From NCBI GenBank assembly GCA_002077065.1, contig NAJO01000012.1:744001-808000 (forward strand): a DNA stretch of 64,000 nt, written 5' to 3'. This document shows positions 11,216 to 21,618 of this stretch, piece by piece (the stretch's first letter is position 1; every line of letters starts with the position of its first letter). The DNA is from Cryoendolithus antarcticus. Its lineage: Eukaryota > Ascomycota > Dothideomycetes > Cladosporiales > Cladosporiaceae. The translations under genes were made by a program, and so were the position numbers. Under the pieces are notes generated by a model, which did not search any database, was not told where the DNA came from, and saw nothing but the letters and a program-made list of their open reading frames with translations.

Positions 11216-12174
11216 ATGCCTGACGGCAAGCGAGGAGCGAAGGGGAGTACGCCGACCAGGCAGCCTTTGACACATTTCCTCTGTCTGCCGTTGGTAACAG
11301 CCTCGTCACGACCTGCGTTGGAGTCGAATAGCGAGATCTTTCGGCGAGACGTATGCTATGAGCATGATGGAGTACCTGGCAATGTTCATCCGAAGGCTGT
11401 CAGGCCAGTTGGGACCCTACACTTGACCCTGGGTGTGATGAGCCTCAAAAATGGCGATCTGGACAGGGCTACTGCTCTGTTGCAGAGTCTGGACCTCGAG
11501 CAGCTGCTCCGGGGACAAGCTGTCACTTCAAGGCCGTCGTTCGGAAACGTGTCCACTGGGTCCTCAACGAAGAAGGCTAATAAGTCTTCACCGTTGACTG
11601 TCACGCTCAAGGGCTTAGAGTCCATGCACGATCCAAGAACAACATCTGTACTATTCGTAGCACCTCACGACTCTTCGGATAGACTGTAAGAAGACCTAGA
11701 CTCAAGTGTTCGATGCACCATCGCTAACGTCTACTGCCCAGCATGGACTTCTGTCTAGCAGCGCAGAAGATCTTCCGAGAAGCAGGCTTCCTGCTCCCCG
11801 ACGACCGGCCATTGAAGCTTCATGCTACTATCGTGAACACAATCTACGCTAAGCGAGCCGCGACCCAAGGACAAGCGCCTAGTGAACCCCAGACTCAAGT
11901 AGACGGCAGCGGTATTGTACGGCCGATCCGGGCTGGTGCCACCGATGGCGGCAGTGGCCATGGACGCAATGCCAATGCGCCACTCAAGATCAATGCTGTG
12001 GATCTCTTAGATCGTTACAGACACTTCGTCTGGGCCTCTGATGTCGTGCTGGAGTCACTGGCACTTTGTGAAATGGGGGCAAAGTGCATCGCTGATGCCA
12101 GCGGGCGAGTGGTCGACCACCAGTACACTGTTGTTGCCAGTACACCACGCCGACACTCTAGCTTTTCGATTTGA
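11216..12174 (+). CDS. AKAP7/ASCC1-like 2H phosphoesterase-fold protein
   Basis: Exons 11216-11685 and 11742-12174, joined over a 56-nt GT-AG intron, give 300 residues. Two HxT-type motifs define the LigT/2H fold: TLHLTLGVMSL (His69, Thr71) and KLHATIVN (His184, Thr186). The opening PLTHFLCLPLV and the C-terminal LLDRYRHFVWASDVVLESLALCEMG match the AKAP7 NLS / 2',5'-RNA-ligase-like family. Such proteins bind or hydrolyse 2',5'- or cyclic-phosphate RNA ends; in animals the ASCC1 member works with the ASCC helicase complex. Both catalytic motifs are intact. No KH domain is visible in front, so the closest relative may be AKAP7-like rather than full ASCC1. A 63-residue Gly/Thr/Gln linker follows the second motif. 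Confidence 0.85.
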
Positions 12175-12369
12175 CTGGTGAGTCACCTGGCCAACTTGAT
12201 CGCCTTCCTCTCCTGGTGCAAGCTCGTTTCTGGGTACAAAGACGCATATTTACGGAATCTACCCCTCAAGTCGGGCTCTCAACGGCACGACGGGCAAGGC
12301 AGTACATGGAAAGAGCATACTTGGTATTACGCCCACAACTACATCCTCATACGCAGAGAACCCCAAAGC

Positions 12370-13009
12370 TCACCACTTCACCTCCCCCCACGCCCCGCGC
12401 CTCGCTCCCTCCCCTTCCCCATCCCTACGCACCTCCACCCCAACCCCATACCCCACCTCTCCTATCTGCTTCCTCGCAACCTCCACACACCTCCAAACAT
12501 CCTTCTCATCCTCCCCCGTCGGGTTCCCCAGCCTCGTCTCGCGGACCGCTTGCTCCCACGTCCGCGCACTGGAAATTTTCATCCCCAGCTTGGCGAGCTT
12601 GCAGGGCACAGTGTGGTCTGGCGGAGGATTCCTAAGGCAGATTTGGTACGCGGCTGCGAGGGAGGCGAGGGCGGAGCGGAGGGCGGCTGCGCGGTGCTGG
12701 GGTGTTGGGCTAGCTGCGTGGGTGGTAGGGGATGGGTCGGGCCGGGGGGAAAGTCTGTGGGGTGGGGGAGGGTTGCTTACCCACTCTGCACGTAGAGTTT
12801 GGTGGTCAACGTATGGCATAGCGAAGCGCGAAGCTGATTCGAATGCGCATTGGATACTGGCGAAAAGCACGATTCGGGGGTATGGGAGAGGAGGGGCCGT
12901 TGAGGAGGCATGATATGCATACATGTATGATCATGCAGCGTCGACTCCGCCTTACCAATCCGGCGTGCATGGTGACGCTGCTCACGGCGGAGAGGAACCG
13001 CATGGGCAT
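12370..13009 (-). CDS. Small conserved-looking hypothetical protein, three exons
   Basis: Exons 12956-13009, 12781-12833 and 12370-12709 on the minus strand keep frame across introns of 122 and 71 nt with GTAAGG/CAG and GTAAGC/TAG borders, giving 148 residues. It begins MPMRFLSAVSSVTMHAGL, which could be a short mitochondrial presequence. The body has a helical core, LRSALASLAAAYQICLRNPP, followed by a Lys/Arg/Glu-rich tail with several Trp residues and a Gly/Glu/Arg-rich end. I do not recognise the family. The strict frame across both splices and the coding-like base bias of the last exon support a real gene. It ends 196 bases after the convergent AKAP7-like gene. Confidence 0.55.
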
Positions 13010-13233
13010 GATTTGCACGGTTCTTGCGCCGAGACCATCGGGTGCGACGAGTAGGAACGGAGAAGCTAACCTCCGGCTGCGGTCTCACTGGTCGAAAGGC
13101 CAAGGCCTGCCCGGACGCAGCCGGAAGCTGAGCGTCGCAGATTCTCAAATTGTGCTGTAGAGGCGTGCCAGACTCTGTTTGGCTACCAGCTATTAGCTCA
13201 AATAGATTACAGCGCAAAAAGATCGTCCACGCC

Positions 13234-15645
13234 TCACAACTTCCTCCTCTTCCCCCTCCCTTCGGCCTCATCCTCGACACTCTCCTCAACTGCGCTTGCA
13301 CCGCCTTCAACCACCTCCCTCTCAGTCCCTCTCCACTCCTTGACTCTCTCCTCAACGTCTTCAAACATCTCCCTCGTATCACTCACCATCCCATCTTCAC
13401 CAGGATTGAACATGACCGCGTTTGCCAGCATGCGGAGAATCTCCTTCTCCAGCTGCGCGCCGTTGACAATACCCTTAGGCGGCACAACATCCTCGGTAAG
13501 CGGGACTTCGACAGCGCCGGCTGAGGCGTCTGCGTCCGAGGAGGTGATGCTAGAGACGAAACGGGAGCCGGCGTTGATAGCAGCGCGTATTGATTTGAGA
13601 TCCTGCGGCTGCTTGATGATGTCTGTATATCCCGCTGCATCTCTAGCACGGACGGGCTGCGCGAAGCGGGAGCCGTGTTTGTGGGACTGCAAGTCCGCTA
13701 GGAGGGGCGCCGACATGCGTCCCAGGGAGCGGGTGGCCATGATCGTAGTTCGCAGGGGATGAGGAACAGGCGTAGCAGACGGTGAGCCGCGTTTTCGCTT
13801 GGATGATGTTGCTAAGGGCGGTGCGTCGCGAGTGAGGGTATTGCGACGGGTTGTGCGTTTGACTGTTGCCGGGGCTGGGGAGCTGGGCATGTGAGAGGTG
13901 GTTGCCGGAGAGGGCTTCGGGCGACGACTTGTCTGCGAGCTCACGGAGTGACTTCTAGTCGGCATGCGTGAGCCATCGACTGTTGAGGATACCGTGCTGG
14001 CTTCGCGTGTGGCGTTTCGGCCGCTTCGGCGAGTCTGTGGGGAGGTTGTAGCAGGTGCGGGTGTTGGAGCGTGAGGCTTTGGTGGACTGAGTGGCTCGGC
14101 TGCGGGTGCTGTTGGTGAACCTGGGCCATGCTCCGAACGAGGCTTGCGCTCGCTCTTCCACACAGGCTGAGCAAGACGAGGAGGTGTCGCAAGTGCGGCG
14201 ACGATGTCGGACACAAGATGTGGCTGAATCGACTGAGATTGCAACTTGGGAGCAGTTGCAGGCGCAGGCTGAGGGTAAGCCTGCGGTGGCCTTGGCGCGT
14301 ACTGAGGTGTCTGCTGGCCACGTTGCACGTACTGCTGAGCCGGTGGCTGCGGTGACTGGTAAGGTGTACCTGCATCTTGTTGTGACACTTGGAATGGAGG
14401 GAGCATCCTCCCACCAGCATGATGTGGAGGGGCTTGATAGGCTGGCTGACCATGTGATGGTGTGTACGAAGATCGACGGTCACCGTACGTCGGCTGCGAT
14501 GGCGGGTAGTATGGTTGCGGTGTACCAAGATGAGGCGCATGATTCGCAGGATACGCCCTATGCTGCCAGTCATGAGCCGGTGCGCCGCTTGATGACATTC
14601 GATGCGGAGCTTGATATTGCTGAGGCGGCGGGTACTGCTGCTGGTAAGGCAGAGTGGGAGGTGGACCATGCATGTTGGGGGATCCGGGTAGGTGGCCAGT
14701 CGGCATCAGCTTCATGCCAGCTGGGGGAGGCAGGATCGGTCGTGGCGATGATGATGGTCGTGACAGGCTGTGCTGTAGGTGTGGACTACCAAGCGCAGAT
14801 GGTGGATGTGCGTGGTGCGGCGAGTAAGGTGCTGCTTGAGACGAGGACTGCGCAGATGGCAGTCGTGGAGGTATCCCGAAGCGCGGTGACTGAGGGGCCA
14901 TCTCCGACAGGGGAGGTAGCGTGGTGTTTGATGAAGTGCGACGATGACTTCCATGATTATCCTGTGGCTCAGGGCCGTGATTTATGACTGCGTCGATCTT
15001 GGCCTGCGAGTAACGGGGAGGTGCAGCAGGCTCTGCTGATGCTCGAGCCGATGTCGGGCTGCCACCATTACCTGCTTGCGTGAAGTCTCGCCGTACTAGT
15101 GCAGGCTGGGTGTGAGCTGCAGAGGACGGCTGTGGGCTCGTGTGCGCCTGCTGCTTCAGCAGTTTCTCATCCAGCTTGCCAGCCTTGATGTCCTCCAGCT
15201 CACGTGTCGCAGCAGCATGTCGTTTCTCCTGCAATCGTATGTCGCTTACAACATTCTCGCGATACCGGGTGTACAGTCGCGTGACCAACCTCGGTATCAA
15301 GTGAGTATGCTTGGTCGCTTCTTGCACCGTCGGTATCTTTGGGCTGGCCAGCTTGCGCTTCCTCGACCCCGGCGATGCATCGCCATTGACATGCGCGACA
15401 TCGTCCTGGGCAAGCTGCCTCTCAAGATCGGCCTTTGCTTCCTCCTTAAGCAAGCCGAGATACAGATCCCTCAGCGCGTCAGAGGTCAACCGCGCCGCGT
15501 CGTATGAGACGTCGCTCGTGACCAGTGGGATGGCCTGCAAGTCCGAGGCGATCTTGGTGAAGTCGACATGCTGGGATGGATTGGCGCGTAATGCTTGGAA
15601 CAGTAGCAATGACTCGAGAGGAGTGTATTGATGGCTTGCACTCAT
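13234..15645 (-). CDS. Bromodomain protein, BRD8/Bdc1-like (NuA4 histone acetyltransferase subunit)
   Basis: Single exon, 803 residues from the ATG at 15645. The N-terminus YTPLESLLLFQALRANPSQ is typical of the fungal BRD8-like family, and an upstream in-frame ATG at 15825 would add a 60-residue segment without family resemblance. A long Pro/Gln/Tyr/His-rich disordered middle (about residues 170-480) follows, then basic Ser/Pro-rich sequence. The C-terminal bromodomain (about 640-765) shows GSRFAQPV, YTDIIKQPQDLKSIRAAI and ILRMLANAVMFNPGED, which would read acetyl-lysine; the usual Asn is present in MFNPGED. It should act in the nucleus as a chromatin reader in the NuA4 complex. It is transcribed divergently from RPB3. 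Confidence 0.82.
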   Translation of the reverse strand: MSASHQYTPLESLLLFQALRANPSQHVDFTKIASDLQAIPLVTSDVSYDAARLTSDALRDLYLGLLKEEAKADLERQLAQDDVAHVNGDASPGSRKRKLASPKIPTVQEATKHTHLIPRLVTRLYTRYRENVVSDIRLQEKRHAAATRELEDIKAGKLDEKLLKQQAHTSPQPSSAAHTQPALVRRDFTQAGNGGSPTSARASAEPAAPPRYSQAKIDAVINHGPEPQDNHGSHRRTSSNTTLPPLSEMAPQSPRFGIPPRLPSAQSSSQAAPYSPHHAHPPSALGSPHLQHSLSRPSSSPRPILPPPAGMKLMPTGHLPGSPNMHGPPPTLPYQQQYPPPQQYQAPHRMSSSGAPAHDWQHRAYPANHAPHLGTPQPYYPPSQPTYGDRRSSYTPSHGQPAYQAPPHHAGGRMLPPFQVSQQDAGTPYQSPQPPAQQYVQRGQQTPQYAPRPPQAYPQPAPATAPKLQSQSIQPHLVSDIVAALATPPRLAQPVWKSERKPRSEHGPGSPTAPAAEPLSPPKPHAPTPAPATTSPQTRRSGRNATREASTVSSTVDGSRMPTRSHSVSSQTSRRPKPSPATTSHMPSSPAPATVKRTTRRNTLTRDAPPLATSSKRKRGSPSATPVPHPLRTTIMATRSLGRMSAPLLADLQSHKHGSRFAQPVRARDAAGYTDIIKQPQDLKSIRAAINAGSRFVSSITSSDADASAGAVEVPLTEDVVPPKGIVNGAQLEKEILRMLANAVMFNPGEDGMVSDTREMFEDVEERVKEWRGTEREVVEGGASAVEESVEDEAEGRGKRRKL

Positions 15646-16126
15646 GAAGCGCGGATGGAGTGAGGTCGCCGCGGCTTCTGCCAGCAGCGGAGACGTCGAT
15701 CGAGCCAGCGTTGCTGTTGGACGGAGGCAGCGCACATTCTCTATGCCGCGGTGAGCATCGCTGAGAGGTCGTTGTTTGGCGCAGTGTGATGTATGAGTGT
15801 TGCGCACAGTATACGCGATTGTCACAATGCCGCCGAGTGCACGTGAGTTCGGTTCACTTCACTTCTGTCAACGTCGTCTCCATGGTCTTTTTGCGACGGT
15901 GAAAGGGAGGCTGACTCAGCCTTCGATGTTCGAGTCAGGCATCCCAACGCGCGAGTTCACATGCGGCACCTTCGCTTTGCGAGGATCCCACATGCTCTGA
16001 TCGTACCGTGCCGTATCCTCCGTTCCAGCATCCTCTCACCCCCTCATCCTCTGGCTTGAGTACTCGCGACAGCCCTGCACCGGAGGACTGCACGACGCGA
16101 CACTCGGAAAGCACATTCAATCCAGG
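15646..16126. promoter_or_regulatory. Divergent promoter between the BRD8-like gene and RPB3
   Basis: 481-base spacer between two start codons facing away from each other. No classic TATA box stands out. It must carry both 5' untranslated regions. Confidence 0.5.
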
Positions 16127-17278
16127 ATGAACGGCTACGAGTACAGCAACGGCTACGGCCACGACCCATACGTGAATGGCGACCCTCTCGATCTCAGCGA
16201 CGACGGCCCACGCGTAACCATCCGGACTCTTGCGCATAACACAATCGACTTCTCGATCCGGAATACAAGCCTCGCTTTGGCCAACTCCCTCCGCCGCGCC
16301 ATCCTCGCCGAAATCCCCACAATAGCCATAGACCTCGTCACAATCACCACAAACACCTCCGTCCTGGCAGATGAGTTCATCGCGCATCGGCTAGGTCTGG
16401 TTCCGCTAAGTGCCAAGGATGTAGACAAACTACAGTACTCCCGCGACTGCGACAATTGCACCGACTACTGCGAAAACTGCTCAGTAGTCCTAACCCTAGA
16501 CGTCGAGAACCGCACTTCAGACGAGCACATCCACGTCTTCGCCAAACACCTCTTCCTCTCCTCGCAATCCGGCTACCGTCCTCACAACACATTGCACAAC
16601 TCCGCAACCACCGACGACCTCCCCGAAATGGGCACCCCAATCTGCAGCGACGAAGACCGCAACGGGCCCTTAATCTGCAAGCTCCGCAAAGGCCAAGCGC
16701 TGAAAATAAAGGCCGTCGCGAAAAAGGGTATAGCGATCGAGCACGCCAAGTGGGCGCCCACAGCAGCCGTAGGCTTCGAATACGATCCCTGGAATAAGCT
16801 CCGCCATACGCAATACTGGTACGAAGTCGACGCGAAAGAAGAATGGCCCGCGCCAGAGAAAAACGGCCAAATGGAAGCCCCACCTCAAGAAGGCGAGCCC
16901 TTCGATTACAACGCCGAGCCCCGCGCGTTCTACTACAACCTCGAATCCATCGGCACCATGCCCCCTGACGCGATTTTTCACAACGGGATCAAAGTGCTGC
17001 AGCAGAAGTTGGCGAGCGTTATGACGGTGCTGAAAGAGACGAGCGATCCGACGCAGCCGAATGAGTTTGATAATGCGGCTAGAGGCGGGCAGAGCCCGGA
17101 TATGAATGGCATGGGGACTGCGTACGGTGGGCAGAGCGCGTATGGGGGGAGGAGCGCTTATGGCGGGCCGGTTGGCGGGGAGAATGGGGGTATGACGCCG
17201 GGGTATGGGGGCCAGAGTGCGTATGGACAGGGGGGGATGACGCCGGGGGCTATGCCGTACGGGTCGAGGGGATACTAG
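16127..17278 (+). CDS. RPB3: RNA polymerase II subunit RPB3
   Basis: Single exon, 383 residues. The alpha-type dimerisation domain is evident: VTIRTLAHNTIDFSIRNTSL, ALANSLRRAILAEIPTIAID and ADEFIAHRLGLVPL. The zinc loop uses Cys108, Cys111, Cys115 and Cys118 (CDNCTDYCENC). The C-terminal alpha segment ends with FHNGIKVLQQKL. RPB3 pairs with RPB11 to start assembly of RNA polymerase II in the nucleus. After about residue 325 there is a low-complexity tail of repeated GGQSAYGG and GGMTPG units that yeast RPB3 lacks in this form. It begins 481 bases from the divergent BRD8-like gene. Confidence 0.97.
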   Translation: MNGYEYSNGYGHDPYVNGDPLDLSDDGPRVTIRTLAHNTIDFSIRNTSLALANSLRRAILAEIPTIAIDLVTITTNTSVLADEFIAHRLGLVPLSAKDVDKLQYSRDCDNCTDYCENCSVVLTLDVENRTSDEHIHVFAKHLFLSSQSGYRPHNTLHNSATTDDLPEMGTPICSDEDRNGPLICKLRKGQALKIKAVAKKGIAIEHAKWAPTAAVGFEYDPWNKLRHTQYWYEVDAKEEWPAPEKNGQMEAPPQEGEPFDYNAEPRAFYYNLESIGTMPPDAIFHNGIKVLQQKLASVMTVLKETSDPTQPNEFDNAARGGQSPDMNGMGTAYGGQSAYGGRSAYGGPVGGENGGMTPGYGGQSAYGQGGMTPGAMPYGSRGY

Positions 17279-18380
17279 ACGGAAGTGTTTGCAGGCTTTG
17301 GTAGCCCGTTGGGGTCAGATGGAATCCGCGAAGAGCTCAACGTTTGCGAGTGGACTTTGCGTCTGGGATTGCATTGCAATGTCGCGCAGGCGCTAGGCTC
17401 TTGAGTGGGCGTTGCTAACGCTGCATGCAAGGTTTGCCGCGTCTAGACTGCGGAGCCTCGTGCGCGGCGAATGCGTGTGGTTTCGCGGAGACGGGACGCA
17501 GACAGGATTTGCATCATGACAGGTGTGCGTGCACGGTCGCGGGGCTTTGTACATGGCATGCAAGCTTCGAGGGAACGGTAGGCAGTATCGCAAGACATGG
17601 TGACTGCGACTGTAAGAAGACCGGGACAGCGGCAGCGGTACTGTGAAGAGGCGTCGATGGCGTCCCGCGAAGTGTACCCTGGCTTACACGGCCAAGTGGA
17701 AAGGTCACAGTAATGGCAGCCGGCTTTTGCACGCAGCAGGTGCGGCATGAGATGGCAGAATAGCGAGACGGAGAGGTTGGAGGGAAAATACGGAGATAGA
17801 GGAATGTTGTATTCAAAGCACGAGACCGGCCTTTCAGCCTGTCATATACGGCGAGTACTGCGTCGACCACCACCTCTCTCCCCCTTCTCCCTCGTAGCTG
17901 CCCAGGCTTCAATCCACAGTATTGCTGCAGCCCTGGAATCATCATCACCGCGGTCGGTGGTGGCAGTGTCTGTTCAGCCCCATCCGCCCAAAATTCCAGC
18001 GTCGCGCATGATGAAATCCTCGTGTCCATCTCGTCTTCGTCGCTGGAAACAGCCTAATTTGCAGCACGCGCCCTTATCATATAGATCTCGCACTCGCCTT
18101 CGTCTCAGCCAAGCACCAGTGAGTTGCTTCAGCCTCGTCGTGATGGCGCGCCGCGAGGTCGAGATGGCCTTGCACAGAGACCGAACTACATCCGGGCTGC
18201 ATTGATGCGGGTTGTGCCTGCCCCAATATGCTGCGTTTATTGTCGTCTGCTGAAGATTCGTTGTGTGGTTATCGACCAGGACCGATGCGAGGGAACAGCG
18301 CCAGCCATCGTCCTCGCACAGCGCAGTCCCATCTCCCTAGCCCTTCTCACATCCCAATCCATCCCAGCGCCCATATCCCC
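17279..18380. other. Intergenic, convergent 3' ends, no gene recognised
   Basis: Lies between the 3' ends of RPB3 and the uL30m gene. Short frames occur on both strands but without domain signal. Confidence 0.5.
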
Positions 18381-18677
18381 TCAACTTCCCAACACCTCCG
18401 CCGCCCTCTTCTCAACCCAATACCCCCGTTCCGGCCGCCGCAGCTCCCTCATGTCTTCCGGTGACAACTTCTGGTCCACTTCACTCACATCCACCAACTC
18501 CTTTACGGCAAAGATTTTCCCTGCCACGTCGGGGGAGACGGGGTGGTAGACTGTGCGGAGGCGTTTGTGCAGGCCTAGGGATTTGAGGATGCGGAGGTTG
18601 TTGCTGGGGAGGCCGATGGCGGAGCGGAGGAGTGTGATGCGGAAGTAGCGGGCTGCTGTTGCCACGGGGGAGGACAT
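18381..18677 (-). CDS. Mitochondrial large ribosomal subunit protein uL30m (MRPL33 family)
   Basis: 98 residues from the ATG at 18677. YFRITLLRSAIGLPSNN followed by LKSLGLHKRLRTVYHPVSP is the ribosomal L30 signature, and IFAVKELVDVSEV closes the fold. The short length is normal for fungal uL30m. An in-frame ATG 44 codons upstream would add a hydrophobic stretch not expected in L30, so the downstream start is chosen. It works in the mitochondrial ribosome. Transcription is divergent from SEC6, with 348 bases between start codons. Confidence 0.9.
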   Translation of the reverse strand: MSSPVATAARYFRITLLRSAIGLPSNNLRILKSLGLHKRLRTVYHPVSPDVAGKIFAVKELVDVSEVDQKLSPEDMRELRRPERGYWVEKRAAEVLGS

Positions 18678-19025
18678 GGTGACAGGGTGAGTAGAGATGT
18701 GAATGCGTGCCTGGGAGCCTGTAGCGGCGGCGTGTGTTGTGAGGTGGTCTGCGGTGATGAATATTGTGAGGACGAGGTATGCATGCAGTTGTAGTTTGAA
18801 GTCGGGCATTTATGTCGGGCTCCACCTTGACCTCGACCTCGACCAGACAAGGGCATTAACTATATATACACCAATTGAGATCGCTTGCCTCACTCAAAGA
18901 CATACCTCAGGTACCAGTGTATCTATTGCGACCCTTGGCATGACCGCACAAAGGACCAGTCGCACGCGACACCCATAATCCCCGTCCCTCCCCCCATACC
19001 CCACCCCCCTCCCCTACCACCCACC
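18678..19025. promoter_or_regulatory. Divergent promoter between the uL30m gene and SEC6
   Basis: 348-base spacer. A tatatata-like run (aactatatatac) lies near 18860 and a pyrimidine-rich tract (ccctccccccat region) just before the SEC6 start, both common in fungal core promoters. Confidence 0.45.
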
Positions 19026-21311
19026 ATGAACGACCCCACCCCCGACATCTCCCGCCTGGTCGAACTCCTCAAATCCCCCGACGACCTCGACAAACTCCCC
19101 TCCCTCCGCGCCGAGCTCACCCGCAAGAAAGCAGCCGTAGACGGTCAGCTCAAACTTGGTTTGAAGGAGCAACTGGAGATAACTTCCAATGGCATGTCCA
19201 GCATCACTTCAGGCCAGTCGATCGTCGCCCAGATTAAAGAGGAGATGATGAAAATCGACCGGCTCTGCTCTGAAGCGCAAGGAATGATACGGGACTTCCC
19301 TGAAGTGGAGAGATTGGGTATCATGCAGCGCAACTTCGCGGCTGTGGAGGAGATGAAGGATGCCATTGAGAAGTTTGGTCCCGGCTTTGGGGAACTGGAG
19401 GAGTTACTGCGGGAGGATGACGAGGATTTGGAGGGCCAGCCGAATTTACTCGCCATACACGCCGGACTGAGTGAATTGCGGGAGGTGAGGGAGCGGGCTA
19501 TGGAGCAGACCAAGGGCGTTGAGGGGGAGAGTGGGTTGGAGTTGATTGAGAATTTGCCGTTGGAGGGTGAGACTACGTTGCGGGATTTCTTTGCGAGACT
19601 AGATGATGTGGTTGATTGGTTTGATGAGCATGTGGGGGCGGCGTGTATAAATCTCATTCCGCTTGTGCAGGCAGGGAATAATGGGCTTGTGGTGCGGTTG
19701 GCGTTGGTCATCGAGGAGGAGGAGAAGAAAGATCGGCAGGCGAAAGCATTACAGGACGCGCAGAGGGAGTTTCAGGATGTTGCGAGCAGATTCAAGAGCA
19801 TCAATGTTGGGCAGAGGGAACTTCGCGGCTACAAGAAGAAGTTCCTGCAAGCCATCGAAGCTTCTGCAGCGGCACAGTTCGAGCAGGTGCAGCAGGCATT
19901 CCTCGATGATCCAGATAAGCTCGAGAAGGCCTGCCGCTGGTTCTTCAATGATCTCAATACTGTCAAGCTGGGGATGGTGGATCTGATGCCGAAGAAGTGG
20001 AAGATCTTCAAGACGTACATCAATATCTACCACACGCTGATGCATGACTTTCTCGTGGTGCAGCTGGACAATGCGGAGATCACGCCGGTGCATATGCTGG
20101 CCATCCTGACTTGGGTAGGCAAGTACCACACAAAGATGGCACGACTAGGCGTGAAAGAGGATGAGCTCCGGCCACACGTTATCGACTCCCGAGAAAGCGA
20201 CTTAGTCCGCGACTACCGCACACTGATCACAAAAGCAGTCCAAGAATGGATGGACCGCATGGCCACCACCGACCGCCAAGAGTTCCTCTCCCGCGCCGAC
20301 AGCAGTCTGGACCAGAACGGCGATGGCCACCTACACACCAAGTCCCTCGGAGACATGTGGACCATGCTGCGCGAGCAGCTCGCCGTCGCCCAATCCTCCG
20401 GCCGACCAGATGTGGTGGAAGGCGTCGTCGAAAGCATGTACATCGCCCTCAAGCAACGCCAACAAATGTGGGAACGTCTGGTAGACGACGAAGCGCGGAA
20501 ATTCGAGTCCGGACAACTGGGCCAAGAAGCCGTGAGCTCTTTCCACGACTGGCTGGTAGCTATCGCAAACGATCAGATCACCAACATTGATGACGACCCT
20601 GCGACTGGCACGCCCTCATTCCTTTCACGCTTCAGAGCAGACTTCGAGCCCCTGGTCAGCCCCGCCTACGCCATTAGCTCCACAACCGAGCACGAAAGCC
20701 TCTCAAATGCCTATGTGGACCTCTCAACGCACTGCCTCGCGCTCTTTGCCAAGACGATCTTCAACGTCGATTTCCGCAGCATTATGCAGGACTTCTTCAC
20801 GCCGCTGTGGTATAGCAAGGCCTGCATGGCGCAGATCAACAGCACATTCGAGGACTACTTGACCGATTATACGGCTGTCTTTCACCCTTCGCTCCGGGAT
20901 ATTCTGATCGAGGAGCTGGCTGACGAACTGCTCGTGCGCTATCTCAGCGCAGTACATAACAAGAACGCGAAGTTCCGCCGCGCGGACCCGTATACATCCA
21001 AGATGACCGAGGATGTGAAAGGCGTCTTTACCTTCTTTGGCCAATACGGCGATGCTTTTGAGGTTGTGAAGCAGAAGTGGCGGGCTGTGGAGTTGTTTGA
21101 GGGGTTGTTGAGTGCGCCTAAGGGACAGCCCGTGGTGGAGGCTTACGGTAGACTGAAGGAAGTGTACTGGGATGTACAGATGGGGTGGATTGAGGCTGTT
21201 TTGAGGAGTCGGGATGACTTTGAGAGGGCTATGTTGGCCGGGGTGAAGGCTAGGGCGGCGGAGATGAGCGGGGAGAGGGGCGCGGAGACGGTGATGAACA
21301 AAGTAAGGTAG
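19026..21311 (+). CDS. SEC6: Exocyst complex subunit SEC6
   Basis: Single exon, 761 residues from the ATG at 19026 (MNDPTPDISRLVELLKSPDDL). The frame is open further upstream to 18885, but that stretch is Pro-rich and lies inside the divergent promoter. The N-terminal helical region has QIKEEMMKIDRLCSEAQ and FPEVERLGIMQRNF, where Sec6 proteins carry the segment after the coiled coil. The helical C-terminal domain ends with GVFTFFGQYGDAFEVVKQKW and LLSAPKGQPVVEAYGRLKEV. Sec6 anchors the exocyst at sites of polarised secretion, such as hyphal tips and septa. Length is in the usual 740-810 range. Confidence 0.93.
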   Translation: MNDPTPDISRLVELLKSPDDLDKLPSLRAELTRKKAAVDGQLKLGLKEQLEITSNGMSSITSGQSIVAQIKEEMMKIDRLCSEAQGMIRDFPEVERLGIMQRNFAAVEEMKDAIEKFGPGFGELEELLREDDEDLEGQPNLLAIHAGLSELREVRERAMEQTKGVEGESGLELIENLPLEGETTLRDFFARLDDVVDWFDEHVGAACINLIPLVQAGNNGLVVRLALVIEEEEKKDRQAKALQDAQREFQDVASRFKSINVGQRELRGYKKKFLQAIEASAAAQFEQVQQAFLDDPDKLEKACRWFFNDLNTVKLGMVDLMPKKWKIFKTYINIYHTLMHDFLVVQLDNAEITPVHMLAILTWVGKYHTKMARLGVKEDELRPHVIDSRESDLVRDYRTLITKAVQEWMDRMATTDRQEFLSRADSSLDQNGDGHLHTKSLGDMWTMLREQLAVAQSSGRPDVVEGVVESMYIALKQRQQMWERLVDDEARKFESGQLGQEAVSSFHDWLVAIANDQITNIDDDPATGTPSFLSRFRADFEPLVSPAYAISSTTEHESLSNAYVDLSTHCLALFAKTIFNVDFRSIMQDFFTPLWYSKACMAQINSTFEDYLTDYTAVFHPSLRDILIEELADELLVRYLSAVHNKNAKFRRADPYTSKMTEDVKGVFTFFGQYGDAFEVVKQKWRAVELFEGLLSAPKGQPVVEAYGRLKEVYWDVQMGWIEAVLRSRDDFERAMLAGVKARAAEMSGERGAETVMNKVR

Positions 21312-21618
21312 TGAGGAGGGAGGGAGGAACGGAAGTGTTGGGCTTAGCGAGGAGTTATGGAGTTCTCGGAACGAAAATGCTGCTTGTTACCAGCATTAGT
21401 TTGTTTCTCGAATCACACATCGACTATGATTCTCACGCAAGTAACGCCATCGCATCAAATCTCGCCGTCACGGACTCTGCAAGGTGTGCATCACGTGACG
21501 AATTTCGTCTCGGCAACTTCCGACCCTTCCCGGATCCGAGCTCCATCCATTGGCACCTCAAACTGCTGCGAAGCTCACTCAGCCTGCATCAATACTCCCA
21601 TCTCATTCCACTAACACA

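Noticed and set aside
12178..12795. 205-codon plus-strand Pro/His-rich frame
   Set aside because: Antisense to the last exon of the minus-strand three-exon model, which has better splice support.
14091..14987. 298-codon open frame on the plus strand
   Set aside because: Antisense to the low-complexity Pro/Gln region of the BRD8-like gene; its composition mirrors that gene and no domain is seen.
15646..15825. Extended N-terminus for the BRD8-like protein from the ATG at 15825
   Set aside because: The 60 extra residues look like leader sequence; the family begins at YTPLESLL just after the ATG at 15645.
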